Positions 33,637 to 42,513 are shown, counted from the first letter of the stretch. The stretch: DNA of 64,000 nucleotides from Selenomonadaceae bacterium (GCA_017527075.1 JAFXQM010000013.1:1-64000), one strand, 5' to 3'. Translations and numbers: made by a program. The notes: generated by a model not told the origin, from the sequence alone.

Positions 33637-35466
33637 ATGATTCAGCGAGTCTTGAGCGGGCGATATGAGCTCGAAGAGAAAATCGGCAGCGGCGGCATGG
33701 CTGAAGTCTACAAAGCCCACGACCGACTTCTTGCCCGACCCGTCGCGATTAAAATTCTCCATGAAGCTTATCGCTCGGACATGGAGTTCATTGAGCGTTT
33801 CCACCGCGAGGCAAAGGCGGCGGCGCGCCTCACGCACCCGAACATCGTCAGCATTTACGACGTGGGCGTGGCGGGCAACGACCATTACATTGTCATGGAG
33901 TATGTGCAGAGCAGCACGCTCAAGAAAAAAATTCAGGACGAGGGACCGCTCGACATTTTGACGGCGACGACAATCGCCAAGGACATTGCCAACGGTTTGA
34001 CGCACGCGCACGCCAATAACATCGTTCACTGCGACATCAAGCCGCACAATATTTTGATGACGGAAGACGGGCGCGCAAAGATTACGGACTTCGGGATTGC
34101 GCGCGCGGTCACCGAGTCGACGTTGACTTACGGCGGGAGCGTCATCGGTTCGGTTCATTATTTTTCGCCGGAACAGGCACGCGGCGGAGCAATTACTCCT
34201 AAGTCTGACGTTTACTCGTTGGGCGTCGTGCTTTACGAAATGCTGACCAATCGCCTGCCGTTCACGGGCGACAATCCCGTCGCGATTGCCATGAAACACA
34301 TCGAGGAGGAGCCGATTTCTCCGAGCCGTTATCGTCCGCAGATTCCGCCAATGCTGGAGGCGATAATCTGCCGCGCCATGAGCAAGAGCCCAGAGATTCG
34401 TCCGTCGAGTTTTGAACTGGTGCAGGAGCTTTCGAACGTCGAGGCGGCGTTGAGCATGACGGTCAAGAACGACCCCGACGCCACGCAAGTTTTGCCGCGC
34501 CAAGAAATTCCTCCGCGACGCGCAGTTCGTCAAGGCTTGGGCGCGCAAACGACCACGCAAGAGGAAAAACCAAAACCCGAACCCGTCGAGTCGAAACCGT
34601 TTTACAAATCAAAAACTTTCATCGCGATGATGGCTTTGGTTTTGATGGTGGGATTCGGCGTCGGGATTTTCGCGGCGTTCGGAAAAGTTTTGAACACGGA
34701 AGAAACCGTCACCGTCCCCGAAGTCAAAGGCAAGCAGCTGGCTTTGGCGCGACAGATTTTGGAGGACAACAAGTTGCGCGTGAACGTCGCCGAAACTTAC
34801 GACGCGAACGTCCCCGCCGGTCAAGTTGTCTCGCAGGACCCCGACGTCGGCAAAACCGTTAAGAGCGATCGCCTCGTCACGATTTACGTCAGCAAGGGCG
34901 GCGAATCGATTGACATGCCCGACTTGGCGGGGCTGGCGAAATCTGCAGCGATTGAACGTCTGCAAAAACTCGGACTCAATCTCGGCTCCGTTTACGAAAA
35001 AGAATCGCCGAGTGAGCCGGGCACCGTCCTTTCCCACGACCCGACGACCGGCACGAAGATTAATCGCGGGCAAGTGGTTGACTTAATTGTTTCGCGCGGC
35101 GAGCCCGAGAAAAAAGTTGAGAAGGTCACCAAGAAAGTTACGCGTGTCCCGAACGTCGAGAACGCGAGCTTGGGCACCGCCGAGGACGCAATCGAAGGGC
35201 GCGGGCTTTCCGTCGGCGCGATAACTTACGAGGACAGCAGCCAAACCCCCGGCTCAATCGTCGCGCAATATCCTTCGCCCGATTCGGAAGTCGAGCTTGG
35301 GTCGAGTGTCGATTTGGTCGTCGCGCGTCGTCCCGAGCCTCAGCCCGAACCTCAGCCTCAGCCCGAACCTTCGCGCGAATCGACGAGCACTGAATCAACT
35401 GCCCCCGAAACGCCGATTCAGAATGATGTGCCGAGCCGCGAAGACGATCAGTCAAAGGGGCAATGA
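33637..35466 (+). CDS. prkC: PASTA-domain Ser/Thr protein kinase PrkC/PknB
   Basis: A 609-residue membrane kinase that senses muropeptides or lipid II and phosphorylates cell-wall and translation factors. The kinase domain (about residues 1-270) has the G-loop IGSGGMAEVYKA, the VAIKIL lysine, HCDIKPHNI (HCD instead of HRD), DFGIA and the SPEQA segment. A cytosolic linker rich in Pro and Glu follows, one TM helix near 328-348 (FIAMMALVLMVGFGVGIFAA), then three or four extracellular PASTA repeats to about 560 and a Pro/Glu-rich tail. GGGG precedes the ATG. Pairs with prpC; rsgA follows across element E5. Confidence 0.96.
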   Translation: MIQRVLSGRYELEEKIGSGGMAEVYKAHDRLLARPVAIKILHEAYRSDMEFIERFHREAKAAARLTHPNIVSIYDVGVAGNDHYIVMEYVQSSTLKKKIQDEGPLDILTATTIAKDIANGLTHAHANNIVHCDIKPHNILMTEDGRAKITDFGIARAVTESTLTYGGSVIGSVHYFSPEQARGGAITPKSDVYSLGVVLYEMLTNRLPFTGDNPVAIAMKHIEEEPISPSRYRPQIPPMLEAIICRAMSKSPEIRPSSFELVQELSNVEAALSMTVKNDPDATQVLPRQEIPPRRAVRQGLGAQTTTQEEKPKPEPVESKPFYKSKTFIAMMALVLMVGFGVGIFAAFGKVLNTEETVTVPEVKGKQLALARQILEDNKLRVNVAETYDANVPAGQVVSQDPDVGKTVKSDRLVTIYVSKGGESIDMPDLAGLAKSAAIERLQKLGLNLGSVYEKESPSEPGTVLSHDPTTGTKINRGQVVDLIVSRGEPEKKVEKVTKKVTRVPNVENASLGTAEDAIEGRGLSVGAITYEDSSQTPGSIVAQYPSPDSEVELGSSVDLVVARRPEPQPEPQPQPEPSRESTSTESTAPETPIQNDVPSREDDQSKGQ

Positions 35467-35473
35467 GGGATTC

Positions 35474-35739
35474 GTCCCCTCTTTCTCAAGAGTGGACTCG
35501 CAGAACCTTTTCTCATTGCCGTGGCTCATCGATTCGATTGGACGTAAAAAATTTTTTTGAGTTTATGAACATACTTTTCTTTGCTTGTCCAAAGAAAAGT
35601 ATGCAAAAGAAAGGACACCTCGCAGGGGCGGGTGCCGCTTCATGGCTCGAACGTTTCAGCTTACCCGCAGCGTTGAGTGCCCGCTGAATTCGCGTCACGC
35701 TCATTACGCGGGCGCGGCCGTCATCCTTGACGGCCTCAA
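35474..35739 (-). repeat. Dispersed structured intergenic element, copy E5
   Basis: D hairpin begins 8 nt after the prkC stop (GTCCCCTCTTTC/...AGTGGAC). Stem C is CATACTTTTCTTTG/CAAAGAAAAGTATG, followed by the core CCTCGCAGGGGCG, an outer GCCCGC/GCGGGC stem and stem A GGCCGTCA/TGACGGCC, ending about 35 nt before rsgA. Confidence 0.8.
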
Positions 35740-35774
35740 AATTTCGTCAGCAGAAAATTGGAAAGGAGGCAGGC

Positions 35775-36650
35775 ATGAAGGAAGTCGGGCGCGTCATAAA
35801 ATTTTACAACAGCTTCTTCTTCGTGAAGGTCGGCGAAAAAATTATTCCCTGCAAATTGCGCGGGCTCCTCAAGCGCGACAAAAAAATCGGCAGCGCGGTT
35901 TGTGTCGGGGACTTCGTGGAAATTTCCAGGCTGAAAGATAAAAGCGGCGTGATTGAAAATGTTCAGTCGCGCCGAAATATTTTGATTCGCCCGCCGATTG
36001 CCAACGTCGACAGAGTGATTTTGACGTTCGCGGTCGACGCGCCGAAACTCCATCCGCTCCTGCTGAACAGATTTTTGGTTCTCGCCGAAAAATCCGCGCT
36101 CGCCGAGATAATCATCTGCGTGAACAAAATCGATTTGGCGGCGGAAGAAAATTTTTTGGCGGAATACGAGCGGCTGTACAAAATCTTGCGGGTGTCGGCG
36201 GCGACGGGCGCGGGCGTCGACGAGCTGAGAAAAATTTTGTCGGCGGGTGTCACGGTCTTCGCGGGACCGAGCGGCGTCGGGAAATCTTCACTGCTCAATG
36301 CCGTCGATAAAAATTTGAAACTCAAGGTCGGCAAGGTCAGCGAAAAAATTCTTCGCGGCAAGCACACGACGAGAGTTTCCGAGCTGCTGGCGTTCGGCGA
36401 CGGATTTTTGGTCGACACGCCCGGCTTCAGCGCGGTGGACTTGGCGGAGGCGGGGCTTGATAAAAAAAATCTGTGGCACTGCTTCAAAGAGTTCGCGCCC
36501 TTCGCGCGGAGCTGCAAATTTTTGAACGGGTGTTCGCACAGCCACGAGCCCGATTGCGGCGTCAAGGCGGCCGTCGAGCGCGGAGAAATTTTTCGCGAGC
36601 GTTACGAATCATATCTGACTTTGCTGGCGGAAGTCGAAAATCAAAAATAA
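35775..36650 (+). CDS. rsgA: Ribosome small-subunit GTPase RsgA
   Basis: A circularly permuted GTPase (YjeQ/YloQ) acting in late 30S maturation. The 291-residue protein has an N-terminal OB-fold, G4 NKID near residue 119 ahead of G1 GPSGVGKSSLLN near 167-178, G3 DTPGFS, and a C-terminal zinc knuckle with Cys-x-Cys-His-Cys spacing in the CKFLNGCSHSHEPDC segment. ATG 35775 follows AAAGGAGG; the upstream frame is element sequence. Often a PrkC substrate in Firmicutes, consistent with the gene order. Confidence 0.96.
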   Translation: MKEVGRVIKFYNSFFFVKVGEKIIPCKLRGLLKRDKKIGSAVCVGDFVEISRLKDKSGVIENVQSRRNILIRPPIANVDRVILTFAVDAPKLHPLLLNRFLVLAEKSALAEIIICVNKIDLAAEENFLAEYERLYKILRVSAATGAGVDELRKILSAGVTVFAGPSGVGKSSLLNAVDKNLKLKVGKVSEKILRGKHTTRVSELLAFGDGFLVDTPGFSAVDLAEAGLDKKNLWHCFKEFAPFARSCKFLNGCSHSHEPDCGVKAAVERGEIFRERYESYLTLLAEVENQK

Positions 36651-36651
36651 A

Positions 36652-36683
36652 ATCCCCGAAAATTTTTCGGGGAAATTTTTTTG
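36652..36683 (+). terminator. Terminator after rsgA
   Basis: ATCCCCGAAAA/TTTTCGGGGA stem followed by AATTTTTTT. Confidence 0.85.
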
Positions 36684-36690
36684 TCGAATT

Positions 36691-36840
36691 TTTCGCGGGC
36701 TTTGCGCTGAGTTCGCGGCGCAGAAAAAATTCGCGGCGTTCAAGTTTCCTTCAGGCGTGAAAATTTTTCGCGGGCTTTGCACTGAGGTCTTGGCGCAGAA
36801 AAAATTCGCGGCGTTCAAGTTTCTTTCGGGCGTGAAAAAA
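36691..36840. repeat. Two tandem 75-bp repeats between rsgA and flgJ
   Basis: Two units (36691-36765 and 36766-36840) begin TTTCGCGGGCTTTGC and share the block AAAAAATTCGCGGCGTTCAA. They differ at only a few positions. No gene is seen in this spacer; it is bounded by near-identical terminators. Confidence 0.85.
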
Positions 36841-36867
36841 ATTTTTTTCAGGCGAGCAACCAAAAAA

Positions 36868-36898
36868 ATCCCCGAAGATTTTTCGGGGATAAATTTTT
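36868..36898 (-). terminator. Terminator after flgJ (works in both directions)
   Basis: ATCCCCGAAga/ttTTCGGGGAT stem with T runs on both strands. The stem repeats the sequence of the rsgA terminator. Confidence 0.8.
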
Positions 36899-37309
36899 TC
36901 AAGCCTTCTGATTCTTCGTGAGCTGCCCGTAAATAAAATCCGCGAGCCCGATGCCGCCGCCCTCGGCCGCCTTCTTGGTGAGCTCCTCGTTGTACATGTC
37001 GCGGTAAATGTCCATGGCGTTGCTGTCGCCGAAGAGGTTGCTCTTCGGGACGGTCTTCCACATTTCGTTGTACATGAGCTTGAGGAAAATCGCTTCGAGC
37101 TGGACGCTGGCGTCTTTAATCTCTTGGTTACGTTGCGCGACTTCCGCGTCGGTCATCGTTTTGATTTTGGTCGACGAATTATCGATTTTCTTTTTCGCCG
37201 CGTTGAGTTGCTCTTCGAAGGTTGCTTGGTCGCTGAGCATTTGCGCGCCCGCTGCGCCCGTACCCGTCGCGCCCATTTGCGGGAGCAGATACGAGTTGTC
37301 AATCCTCAT
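36899..37309 (-). CDS. flgJ: Flagellar rod-binding protein FlgJ, N-terminal type
   Basis: A 136-residue protein matching only the rod-binding (Rod_bind) domain of FlgJ, with the conserved segment LEAIFLKLMYNEMWKTVPK near residues 73-91 and MYNEELTKKAAEGGGIGLAD near 105-124. The C-terminal muramidase domain of enterobacterial FlgJ is absent, which is normal outside gammaproteobacteria. It caps or assists rod assembly in the periplasm. Last gene of the flgG-flgA-flgH-flgI-flgJ cluster. Confidence 0.92.
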   Translation of the reverse strand: MRIDNSYLLPQMGATGTGAAGAQMLSDQATFEEQLNAAKKKIDNSSTKIKTMTDAEVAQRNQEIKDASVQLEAIFLKLMYNEMWKTVPKSNLFGDSNAMDIYRDMYNEELTKKAAEGGGIGLADFIYGQLTKNQKA

Positions 37310-37321
37310 TCAAATCACTCC

Positions 37322-38434
37322 TCAAATAATTTCGAGCGTCGCGTGAATCGCGCCCGCCGCCTTCATTGCCTGCAAGATTGAAATGCAATCGCGGGGCGTG
37401 GCACCCACGGCATTGAGCGCGCCGATAACATCGCTGACGCTGGTCGTGGCGGGCATGACAACCGAGCTGGACGTTTCCTCGCGGGCGTTTACGTCGACGT
37501 TCTTGACGACCATCGACGTGCCGTAAGAGTAAGGACCCGGCTGCGAAGAACTTTCCAAGCGGTCAATGCGAATCGACAAGCCGCCCTGAGTTATCGCGCA
37601 CTCGTCGACGGTGACATTGCCACCCATGACGATTGTGCCCGTGCGTTCGTTGACGACGACCTTGGCGATTGTGTCGGGGACAACGGGCAGCTCTTCAATC
37701 GTGGCGACGAACTCAACGACGTTATTCCGATAATAACCGGGAATGTTTATGTCGACGCGTCCGGGATTCGCCGCGTGTGCGACGGTGCCGCCGTAAGCCG
37801 CGTTGATTGTGTTGGTTATCCGCGCGGCCGTCGTGAAGTCGGAACTCGCCAAGCTCAAAGAAATTTGTCCGTCCTTGCCCAAATCATCTTCGAGCGTCCG
37901 CTCAACGATTGCGCCGTTGACGATGCTGCCCGCCGTCGGGAAATTTCTTTGCGCCCGATTGTTTCCTCTGCCCGCGACAAATCCGCCCGTCGAGACCGAG
38001 CCCTGCGCCACCGCGTAAACGTCACCGTTTGCCGCGCGCAGTGGTGTCTGCAGGAGGACGCCGCCTTGAATGCTGTCCGCGTCGCCCATGGAGCTCACGA
38101 CGACATCAATCGTGTCGCCCTCGCGCACGAACGGCGGGAGCGTTGCCGTGACCATGACCGCCGCCACGTTGTCCGAATCCAATTCAGCCGGATTGACCGT
38201 TATCCCGAAATTTCTCAGCAGCGAGACCGTTGACTGAATCATCTGCCACGTGTCGTCCGAATCGCCCGTGCCCGGCAAGCCCACGACCAACCCGTAACCC
38301 ATCAGCTGGTTGCTGCGCACGCCCTGCACTTTGGCGATGTCTTTTATCCTCGTGACCGACGACTCCGCTTGAACCGTCGAAGCCATCAGCACCAGGCAAA
38401 GCGCGAGCGTCGCGAACGTAAAAAATTTTTTCAT
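37322..38434 (-). CDS. flgI: Flagellar P-ring protein FlgI
   Basis: A 370-residue periplasmic protein that forms the P-ring bushing in the peptidoglycan around the rod. Signal peptide at residues 1-23 (KKFFTFATLALCLVLMASTV). Typical motifs: RIKDIAKVQGVRSNQLMGYG, GLVVGLPGTGDSD, the FGI strand and VNERTGTIVMGGNV. P- and L-rings occur only in cells with an outer membrane. 12 nt upstream of flgJ. Confidence 0.97.
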   Translation of the reverse strand: MKKFFTFATLALCLVLMASTVQAESSVTRIKDIAKVQGVRSNQLMGYGLVVGLPGTGDSDDTWQMIQSTVSLLRNFGITVNPAELDSDNVAAVMVTATLPPFVREGDTIDVVVSSMGDADSIQGGVLLQTPLRAANGDVYAVAQGSVSTGGFVAGRGNNRAQRNFPTAGSIVNGAIVERTLEDDLGKDGQISLSLASSDFTTAARITNTINAAYGGTVAHAANPGRVDINIPGYYRNNVVEFVATIEELPVVPDTIAKVVVNERTGTIVMGGNVTVDECAITQGGLSIRIDRLESSSQPGPYSYGTSMVVKNVDVNAREETSSSVVMPATTSVSDVIGALNAVGATPRDCISILQAMKAAGAIHATLEII

Positions 38435-38452
38435 TGCCTCACCCCTGACTTC

Positions 38453-38519
38453 AGTTAGGAGTTTGGAGTTAGGAGTTAGGAGTTTAAATTCCTCATTCCT
38501 AATTTCTAATTCCTAATTG
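38453..38519. repeat. Inverted heptamer cluster upstream of flgI
   Basis: GTTAGGAG units (38454-38483) face TAATTCC-type units (38490-38518), giving a self-complementary spacer between an unknown gene and flgI. Confidence 0.8.
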
Positions 38520-38523
38520 AATA

Positions 38524-38730
38524 TTAAACTGCGCGGCGAACTTCCTGCGCGTCCTCGGCGACCTCTTCAAAGTTCTCGGCAACAAAACGAAGGCCATAAC
38601 GATACCAATCGTCGCCTTCGTCGAAAATTACCCACGCGTCGCCTCTATCGTCATGAAATTTTCTTGCTTCATAACAACTTCCGGTAACAAACGAAACTCC
38701 GCGTCCATTTCCCTTATACTTTAGCAGCAT
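38524..38730 (-). CDS. Unknown 68-residue protein in the flagellar cluster
   Basis: A short acidic, aromatic-rich protein (MLLKYKGNGRG... GDDWYRYGLRF) with no family I recognise. The ATG 38730 has AGGAG 8 nt upstream; a longer frame from 38823 lies inside the preceding gene. It overlaps the gene 38714-39094 by 17 nt, so translation is coupled. The KYKGNGRGVSF and W-Y-R-Y elements resemble small SH3-like or DUF-type beta proteins, but this is a guess. Located between flgH and flgI, where no gene is expected. Confidence 0.6.
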   Translation of the reverse strand: MLLKYKGNGRGVSFVTGSCYEARKFHDDRGDAWVIFDEGDDWYRYGLRFVAENFEEVAEDAQEVRRAV

Positions 38731-39094
38731 TACCATCACTCCTCGGTTTCTCTTTGAATTCAATCTTCCCGATGTTCTCGCACTGATACCAGTGAACTTC
38801 TGCGATTTTTTCTTCCTTACCATTGGTTATAATCGCCGTGCCGCGACATTTGTACCAATCTTGAGCTTTGGTCTTTTCTCCATTTTGGAGCAAATTTTCT
38901 CTAATAAGTCGTTGAACGTCACGAATTTTTTCGCCCGCCGCAATGACTTTGACTCCCGTGACGGTCGAGCCTTTTTTTATGAACCATTCATCGTCATGCA
39001 GCGGCTTTTCTGTCTGCACGAAGAAAGTTTTTGCCATCGCGCTCAAATCTCGCGGCAAAATAAATTCTTCGCTGATTTTGATTTCTTCGTCCAT
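38714..39094 (-). CDS. Unknown 126-residue protein in the flagellar cluster
   Basis: A cytosolic-looking protein without a signal peptide. It has a repeated look: DEWFIKKGSTVTGVKVIA and DWYKCRGTAIIT suggest two similar beta segments, each with W-(F/Y)-x-K-x-G. The following small gene also has a W-Y-R-Y element, so the pair may be related. It starts 1 nt after the flgH stop (ATG 39094), so it is read in the flagellar operon. Function unknown. Confidence 0.65.
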   Translation of the reverse strand: MDEEIKISEEFILPRDLSAMAKTFFVQTEKPLHDDEWFIKKGSTVTGVKVIAAGEKIRDVQRLIRENLLQNGEKTKAQDWYKCRGTAIITNGKEEKIAEVHWYQCENIGKIEFKEKPRSDGNAAKV

Positions 39095-39095
39095 G

Positions 39096-39677
39096 TCAGA
39101 AGAGGAAGTTGAACAGCTGAGTTAAAATTCCCTGGCGTTGCTTGGCGTTGAGAGGACCTTTGCCGTCGAAGCGAATCGAGGCGTCGGCGACTCTGTTTGA
39201 AGGAACTGTATTGTACATCGTCACATCGTCGCGGCGAATCGTTCCGCGCAGAGTGATTTTGTGTTCGTCGCGGTTCTGCCAGATGGATTGAACGCCTTCG
39301 ACTATCATGTTGTCATTGGGCAGGACTTCGATGACCGTGACGGTTATTTGCCCGTTGAAACGATTCGTATCCGTCGCCGAGCCGTCAGCCTGGAAAGCGT
39401 CGGAGCCGCTGGCCGAGAACGCCTTGATAAAATCAAAAATGCCGGTGCCCGCGTTCACGTTCAGCGAGCCGGATTTGGAATTCGTGCGCGCCTTCGTGGC
39501 GGTTTGCGTCGTCGACTCGTTGATTACAATCGTCAAGATGTCTCCGACGTTGCGCGCCTTTTTGTCGGCGTACATACTCATGGAGCCGTTGTCGACCCAC
39601 AGGGATTTTGCCTCGACCGAGCCGCCGCCGACTACGAATGCCGCAATTAAAATCGCCGCGAAAAATTTTTTCGTCAT
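39096..39677 (-). CDS. flgH: Flagellar L-ring protein FlgH
   Basis: A 193-residue protein that forms the outer-membrane L-ring. Signal peptide (KKFFAAILIAAFVVGGGSVEA) without a lipobox Cys, unlike the lipoprotein FlgH of proteobacteria. Motifs: SLWVDNGSMSMYADKKA, VGDILTIVINESTT and the C-terminal V.G...IRRDDV segment. Direct evidence for a diderm cell. Element E6 lies between flgA and this gene. Confidence 0.95.
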   Translation of the reverse strand: MTKKFFAAILIAAFVVGGGSVEAKSLWVDNGSMSMYADKKARNVGDILTIVINESTTQTATKARTNSKSGSLNVNAGTGIFDFIKAFSASGSDAFQADGSATDTNRFNGQITVTVIEVLPNDNMIVEGVQSIWQNRDEHKITLRGTIRRDDVTMYNTVPSNRVADASIRFDGKGPLNAKQRQGILTQLFNFLF

Positions 39678-39715
39678 TTACATTGTCACCTCCACCGTTT
39701 GAAAATTTATACGAC

Positions 39716-39860
39716 CAACGCCCCTGCGAGGTGTCCTTTCTTTTGCATACTTTTCTTTGGACAAGCAAAGAAAAGTATGATTCAATAACTCAAAAGAAAT
39801 TTCTCAGCCGAATGAACGCGAGGACTGGTTCTGCGTGTCCACTCTTGATAAAGAAGGGAC
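39716..39860 (+). repeat. Dispersed structured intergenic element, copy E6 (partial)
   Basis: Starts at the core CGCCCCTGCGAGG, then stem C (CATACTTTTCTTTG/GCAAAGAAAAGTATG) and hairpin D (GTCC-CTCTT/AAGA-GGGAC, 39837-39860), which ends 6 nt from the flgA stop. Modules A and B are absent. The truncated A side faces the flgH start. Confidence 0.8.
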
Positions 39861-39866
39861 AAAGCC

Positions 39867-40574
39867 TCACATTGTCACTTCCACCGTGTTGGCGTCGATA
39901 ACCCGCGCCGACAAAATTTTTTCCGAAGATTCATTCTTGACTTTGACAATGGAACCGATTCGCCCGCGCGTCATGATGATTCCCTTTGCCGAAGCTTTTA
40001 TCCCGCGATAATTGATGATGATGTTGACGCGCTGACCGGTGTTGACGGCGACGGGCTGTTGGAAGTAAGCCTTGGTGACCGGCAAGCCCGCGCGGATAAA
40101 TCTGTGCGGAACGAGCCCTTCGACTTCGGCGGTGTCTTTGACGTATTCGTTGCGCCCGTCGATTGCAATTTCCTCCGTCCGAAAATCTGCGGCAGTCACC
40201 GGCACTTCGATTCGCAGGTCGTGATTGGCGACGAGAACGTTATCGTAAACTTTTATGTTCGCCGAGAAACTCACCGTCCGCTGCGCCCGCCCGTTGACGT
40301 AAACCACCGCGCGCACGGGCGTCAGGCTTATGTAACTTATCTGCGCGGGCAAGTGGGCTTTGACATCGACGACGCCTTCGGGCAGTTTCAAATCGGGCGC
40401 GCTCTGCATGAAAAAAATTTCGTGGCGACGAGTCTCTCCGCGCTGAGCCAACGCCTGCTCCACCGCCGCCAGCGCGATTGCCTCTATGTCCGCGCCCGCT
40501 ATCGTATAAGCAAAAGTTCGCGGCGTCAAACTCATTGCTAAGATCAACGCCGCGACAAAGAAAAATTTTTTCAT
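39867..40574 (-). CDS. flgA: Flagellar P-ring assembly chaperone FlgA
   Basis: A 235-residue periplasmic chaperone for FlgI. Signal peptide at residues 1-22. The C-terminal SAF-like domain is visible (GLVPHRFIRAGLPVTKAYF, then VNTGQRVNIIINYRGIKASAKGIIM). Lies 6 nt downstream of flgG and upstream of element E6 in the same transcription direction. Confidence 0.93.
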   Translation of the reverse strand: MKKFFFVAALILAMSLTPRTFAYTIAGADIEAIALAAVEQALAQRGETRRHEIFFMQSAPDLKLPEGVVDVKAHLPAQISYISLTPVRAVVYVNGRAQRTVSFSANIKVYDNVLVANHDLRIEVPVTAADFRTEEIAIDGRNEYVKDTAEVEGLVPHRFIRAGLPVTKAYFQQPVAVNTGQRVNIIINYRGIKASAKGIIMTRGRIGSIVKVKNESSEKILSARVIDANTVEVTM

Positions 40575-40580
40575 ATCAGA

Positions 40581-41372
40581 TTAACGTTTCAACTGGTTGG
40601 CAGTCTCCAGCATGGAGTCGCTGGTCGTGACCGCCTTTGCGTTCGATTCGTAAGCGCGCTGTGAAACAATCATGTTGACCATTTCCTCGACGATTTGCAC
40701 GCCCGACATCTCCAAAGTGTTCTGCGCGAGGACGCCCGCGCCGTCAGCCCCCGGCTCGCTCTCAATCGGAGCACCCGAAGCCGTCGTCTCCATGAAAAGA
40801 TTTTTTCCGTAAGCATAAAGGCCTTCGGGGTTGACGAAGCGCACGAGAGTTATCTGACCGATTTCAGTTTGCTCGCCGCCCGCGGGGGTGTCCGAGACGC
40901 GTCCGTCAGAGCTGATGACCAAGCTGCTGAGCGGCGCGTTTTCGTCAAGCGTTATGTTCGGGAGGAGCAGGTAACCGTCGCTGGTAACGAGCCGGCGTTC
41001 CGAATCCAATTTAAATGAACCGTCGCGCGTGTAAGCAGTCGAGCCGTCGGGCATTTGAACTTGGAAGAATCCGTCGCCCTGAATGCCGACGTCGCTGGGG
41101 TTGTCCGTCGTCTGCAGCGGTCCTTGCGTGAAAACTCTGTGCGTCGCCGCGACCTTGACGCCCAAACCGATTTGCAAGCCTTGAGGAAATTGCGTGCCGT
41201 TGCCCGAATTGCCGCCCGCGTCACGCAACGTTTGATAGAGCAAATCTTGGAACTCGGCGCGAACTTTTTTATTGCCGTAAGTGTCGACGTTGGCAATGTT
41301 GTGTGCGACGATGTCCATATTTGTCTGCTGCGCCTTCATGCCCGACGCCGCCGACCACAACGCTCTCATCAT
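40581..41372 (-). CDS. flgG: Flagellar distal rod protein FlgG
   Basis: A 263-residue distal rod subunit exported by the flagellar type III system. N-terminal ALWSAASGMKAQQTNMDIVAHNIANVDT motif in part (residues 4-31), a GDGFFQV strand, and the C-terminal ALEMSG-like LEMSGVQIVEEMVNMIVSQRAYESNAK region. First gene of the minus-strand cluster; GGAGAT lies before the ATG. flgF, often its neighbour, is not present here. Confidence 0.97.
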   Translation of the reverse strand: MMRALWSAASGMKAQQTNMDIVAHNIANVDTYGNKKVRAEFQDLLYQTLRDAGGNSGNGTQFPQGLQIGLGVKVAATHRVFTQGPLQTTDNPSDVGIQGDGFFQVQMPDGSTAYTRDGSFKLDSERRLVTSDGYLLLPNITLDENAPLSSLVISSDGRVSDTPAGGEQTEIGQITLVRFVNPEGLYAYGKNLFMETTASGAPIESEPGADGAGVLAQNTLEMSGVQIVEEMVNMIVSQRAYESNAKAVTTSDSMLETANQLKR

Positions 41373-41513
41373 AATGGAACATCTCCTTTATCTGATTAAC
41401 GTCCTTGTTCATGCTTATCCACATTCATATATCGTCAAGATTTTATCCTGCGTTAAAAAATTTTGCAAGGGCGAAAAAAAATTCTTGTTTGCCATAAGAT
41501 TTTCAGTAAGGGT

Positions 41514-41522
41514 TGATATAAT
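41514..41522 (+). promoter_or_regulatory. Extended -10 promoter of the 3D-domain gene
   Basis: TGATATAAT, a perfect -10 with the TGn extension and no clear -35, about 40 nt before the start. Confidence 0.5.
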
Positions 41523-41562
41523 CGCCCGCAGGTTAAAGAGAAGTTAGAACGAGGTGGAGGAA

Positions 41563-42513
41563 ATGAAGTTGAGGCGATTGTTTTGGACGCTGCTCTTAAT
41601 TTCCGCCGTCTGTATTTCAAGTCTCTGTTCTGCGGCGGCGTTGAAGTACGGCGACCGAGGCAGCGAGGTAAAAGAAGTTCAAGAGTATCTCATTGCACAA
41701 TGTCTCTTGAGCGAATCGGCTGACGGAGTTTACGGCCAAGCGACGGTCAACGCGATAAAGAACTTTCAAAGCGCGCTCGGTCTGGAAGCGGACGGAGTGT
41801 GTGGCGCGGAAACATATAAACTTTTGCGGGCGGCGGCTTACAACGAAATTGACGTGACGACTTACCGACCCGGCGATTATGTTCCCGAACCTCCCAAGAC
41901 CGTGAGCGGAGCCGTCAATTCCGCGCTCAATGTCGTTACCACTGTCGTCGAAACTGCAACACAATATGCGGGCGTTGGAGACGTTATCAAGCTCGGCATG
42001 GAAGGCGACGGAGTTGTTTATCTCCAAAACAAATTGGCTGAGCGCGGCTTTTATGACGGCGAGGCGGACGGCCTGGCGGACGCGGACGTGATTGACGCCC
42101 TGAAAGATTTTCAAAGCAGTTGCGGCATGCAGGCGGACGGAATTTGCGGGCGCAGAACTTATTCCGCGCTTGAAGATGAGGCGCAGCCCCTTGAACTCAA
42201 CGATTATGAATTTTCCTCCGACGTTCCCGACTTCAGCCGCGTGATTCGCGTCGAGGCCACGGCTTACAGCAGCGCGGAGCCCGGCTTGAATGCTTACACG
42301 GCTCTGGGCACTCTCTGCCAGCGCGGAGTCATTGCCACCGACCCGAGCATCATTCCTCTCGGCACGCGCGTGTTCATCCCCGGTTACGGTTATGCCGTCG
42401 CTGAGGACACGGGCGGCGCGATTGTCGGTCACAAGATTGACGTCGCGTTCGACACTATCGCCGAGTGTTACGAATTCGGCAGACAATTCATTGACATCTA
42501 CATCATCGATTGA
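41563..42513 (+). CDS. Secreted wall protein: two PG-binding domains plus 3D domain
   Basis: A 316-residue exported protein. Signal peptide at about residues 1-25 (ends CSAAA). Two peptidoglycan_binding_1 domains follow (about 27-85 and 143-203), each with G-x-G-x-x-V-x-x-x-Q and the F-Q-x-x-x-G-x-x-x-D-G pattern. The C-terminal 3D domain (about 225-316) has TAYSS, GVIATDPSIIPLGTRVFIPG, EDTGGAIVG and the DVAFDT acidic residues; related domains are lytic transglycosylases. ATG 41563 with GGTGGAGG is chosen over GTG 41554. It probably cuts or remodels peptidoglycan. Confidence 0.92.
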   Translation: MKLRRLFWTLLLISAVCISSLCSAAALKYGDRGSEVKEVQEYLIAQCLLSESADGVYGQATVNAIKNFQSALGLEADGVCGAETYKLLRAAAYNEIDVTTYRPGDYVPEPPKTVSGAVNSALNVVTTVVETATQYAGVGDVIKLGMEGDGVVYLQNKLAERGFYDGEADGLADADVIDALKDFQSSCGMQADGICGRRTYSALEDEAQPLELNDYEFSSDVPDFSRVIRVEATAYSSAEPGLNAYTALGTLCQRGVIATDPSIIPLGTRVFIPGYGYAVAEDTGGAIVGHKIDVAFDTIAECYEFGRQFIDIYIID

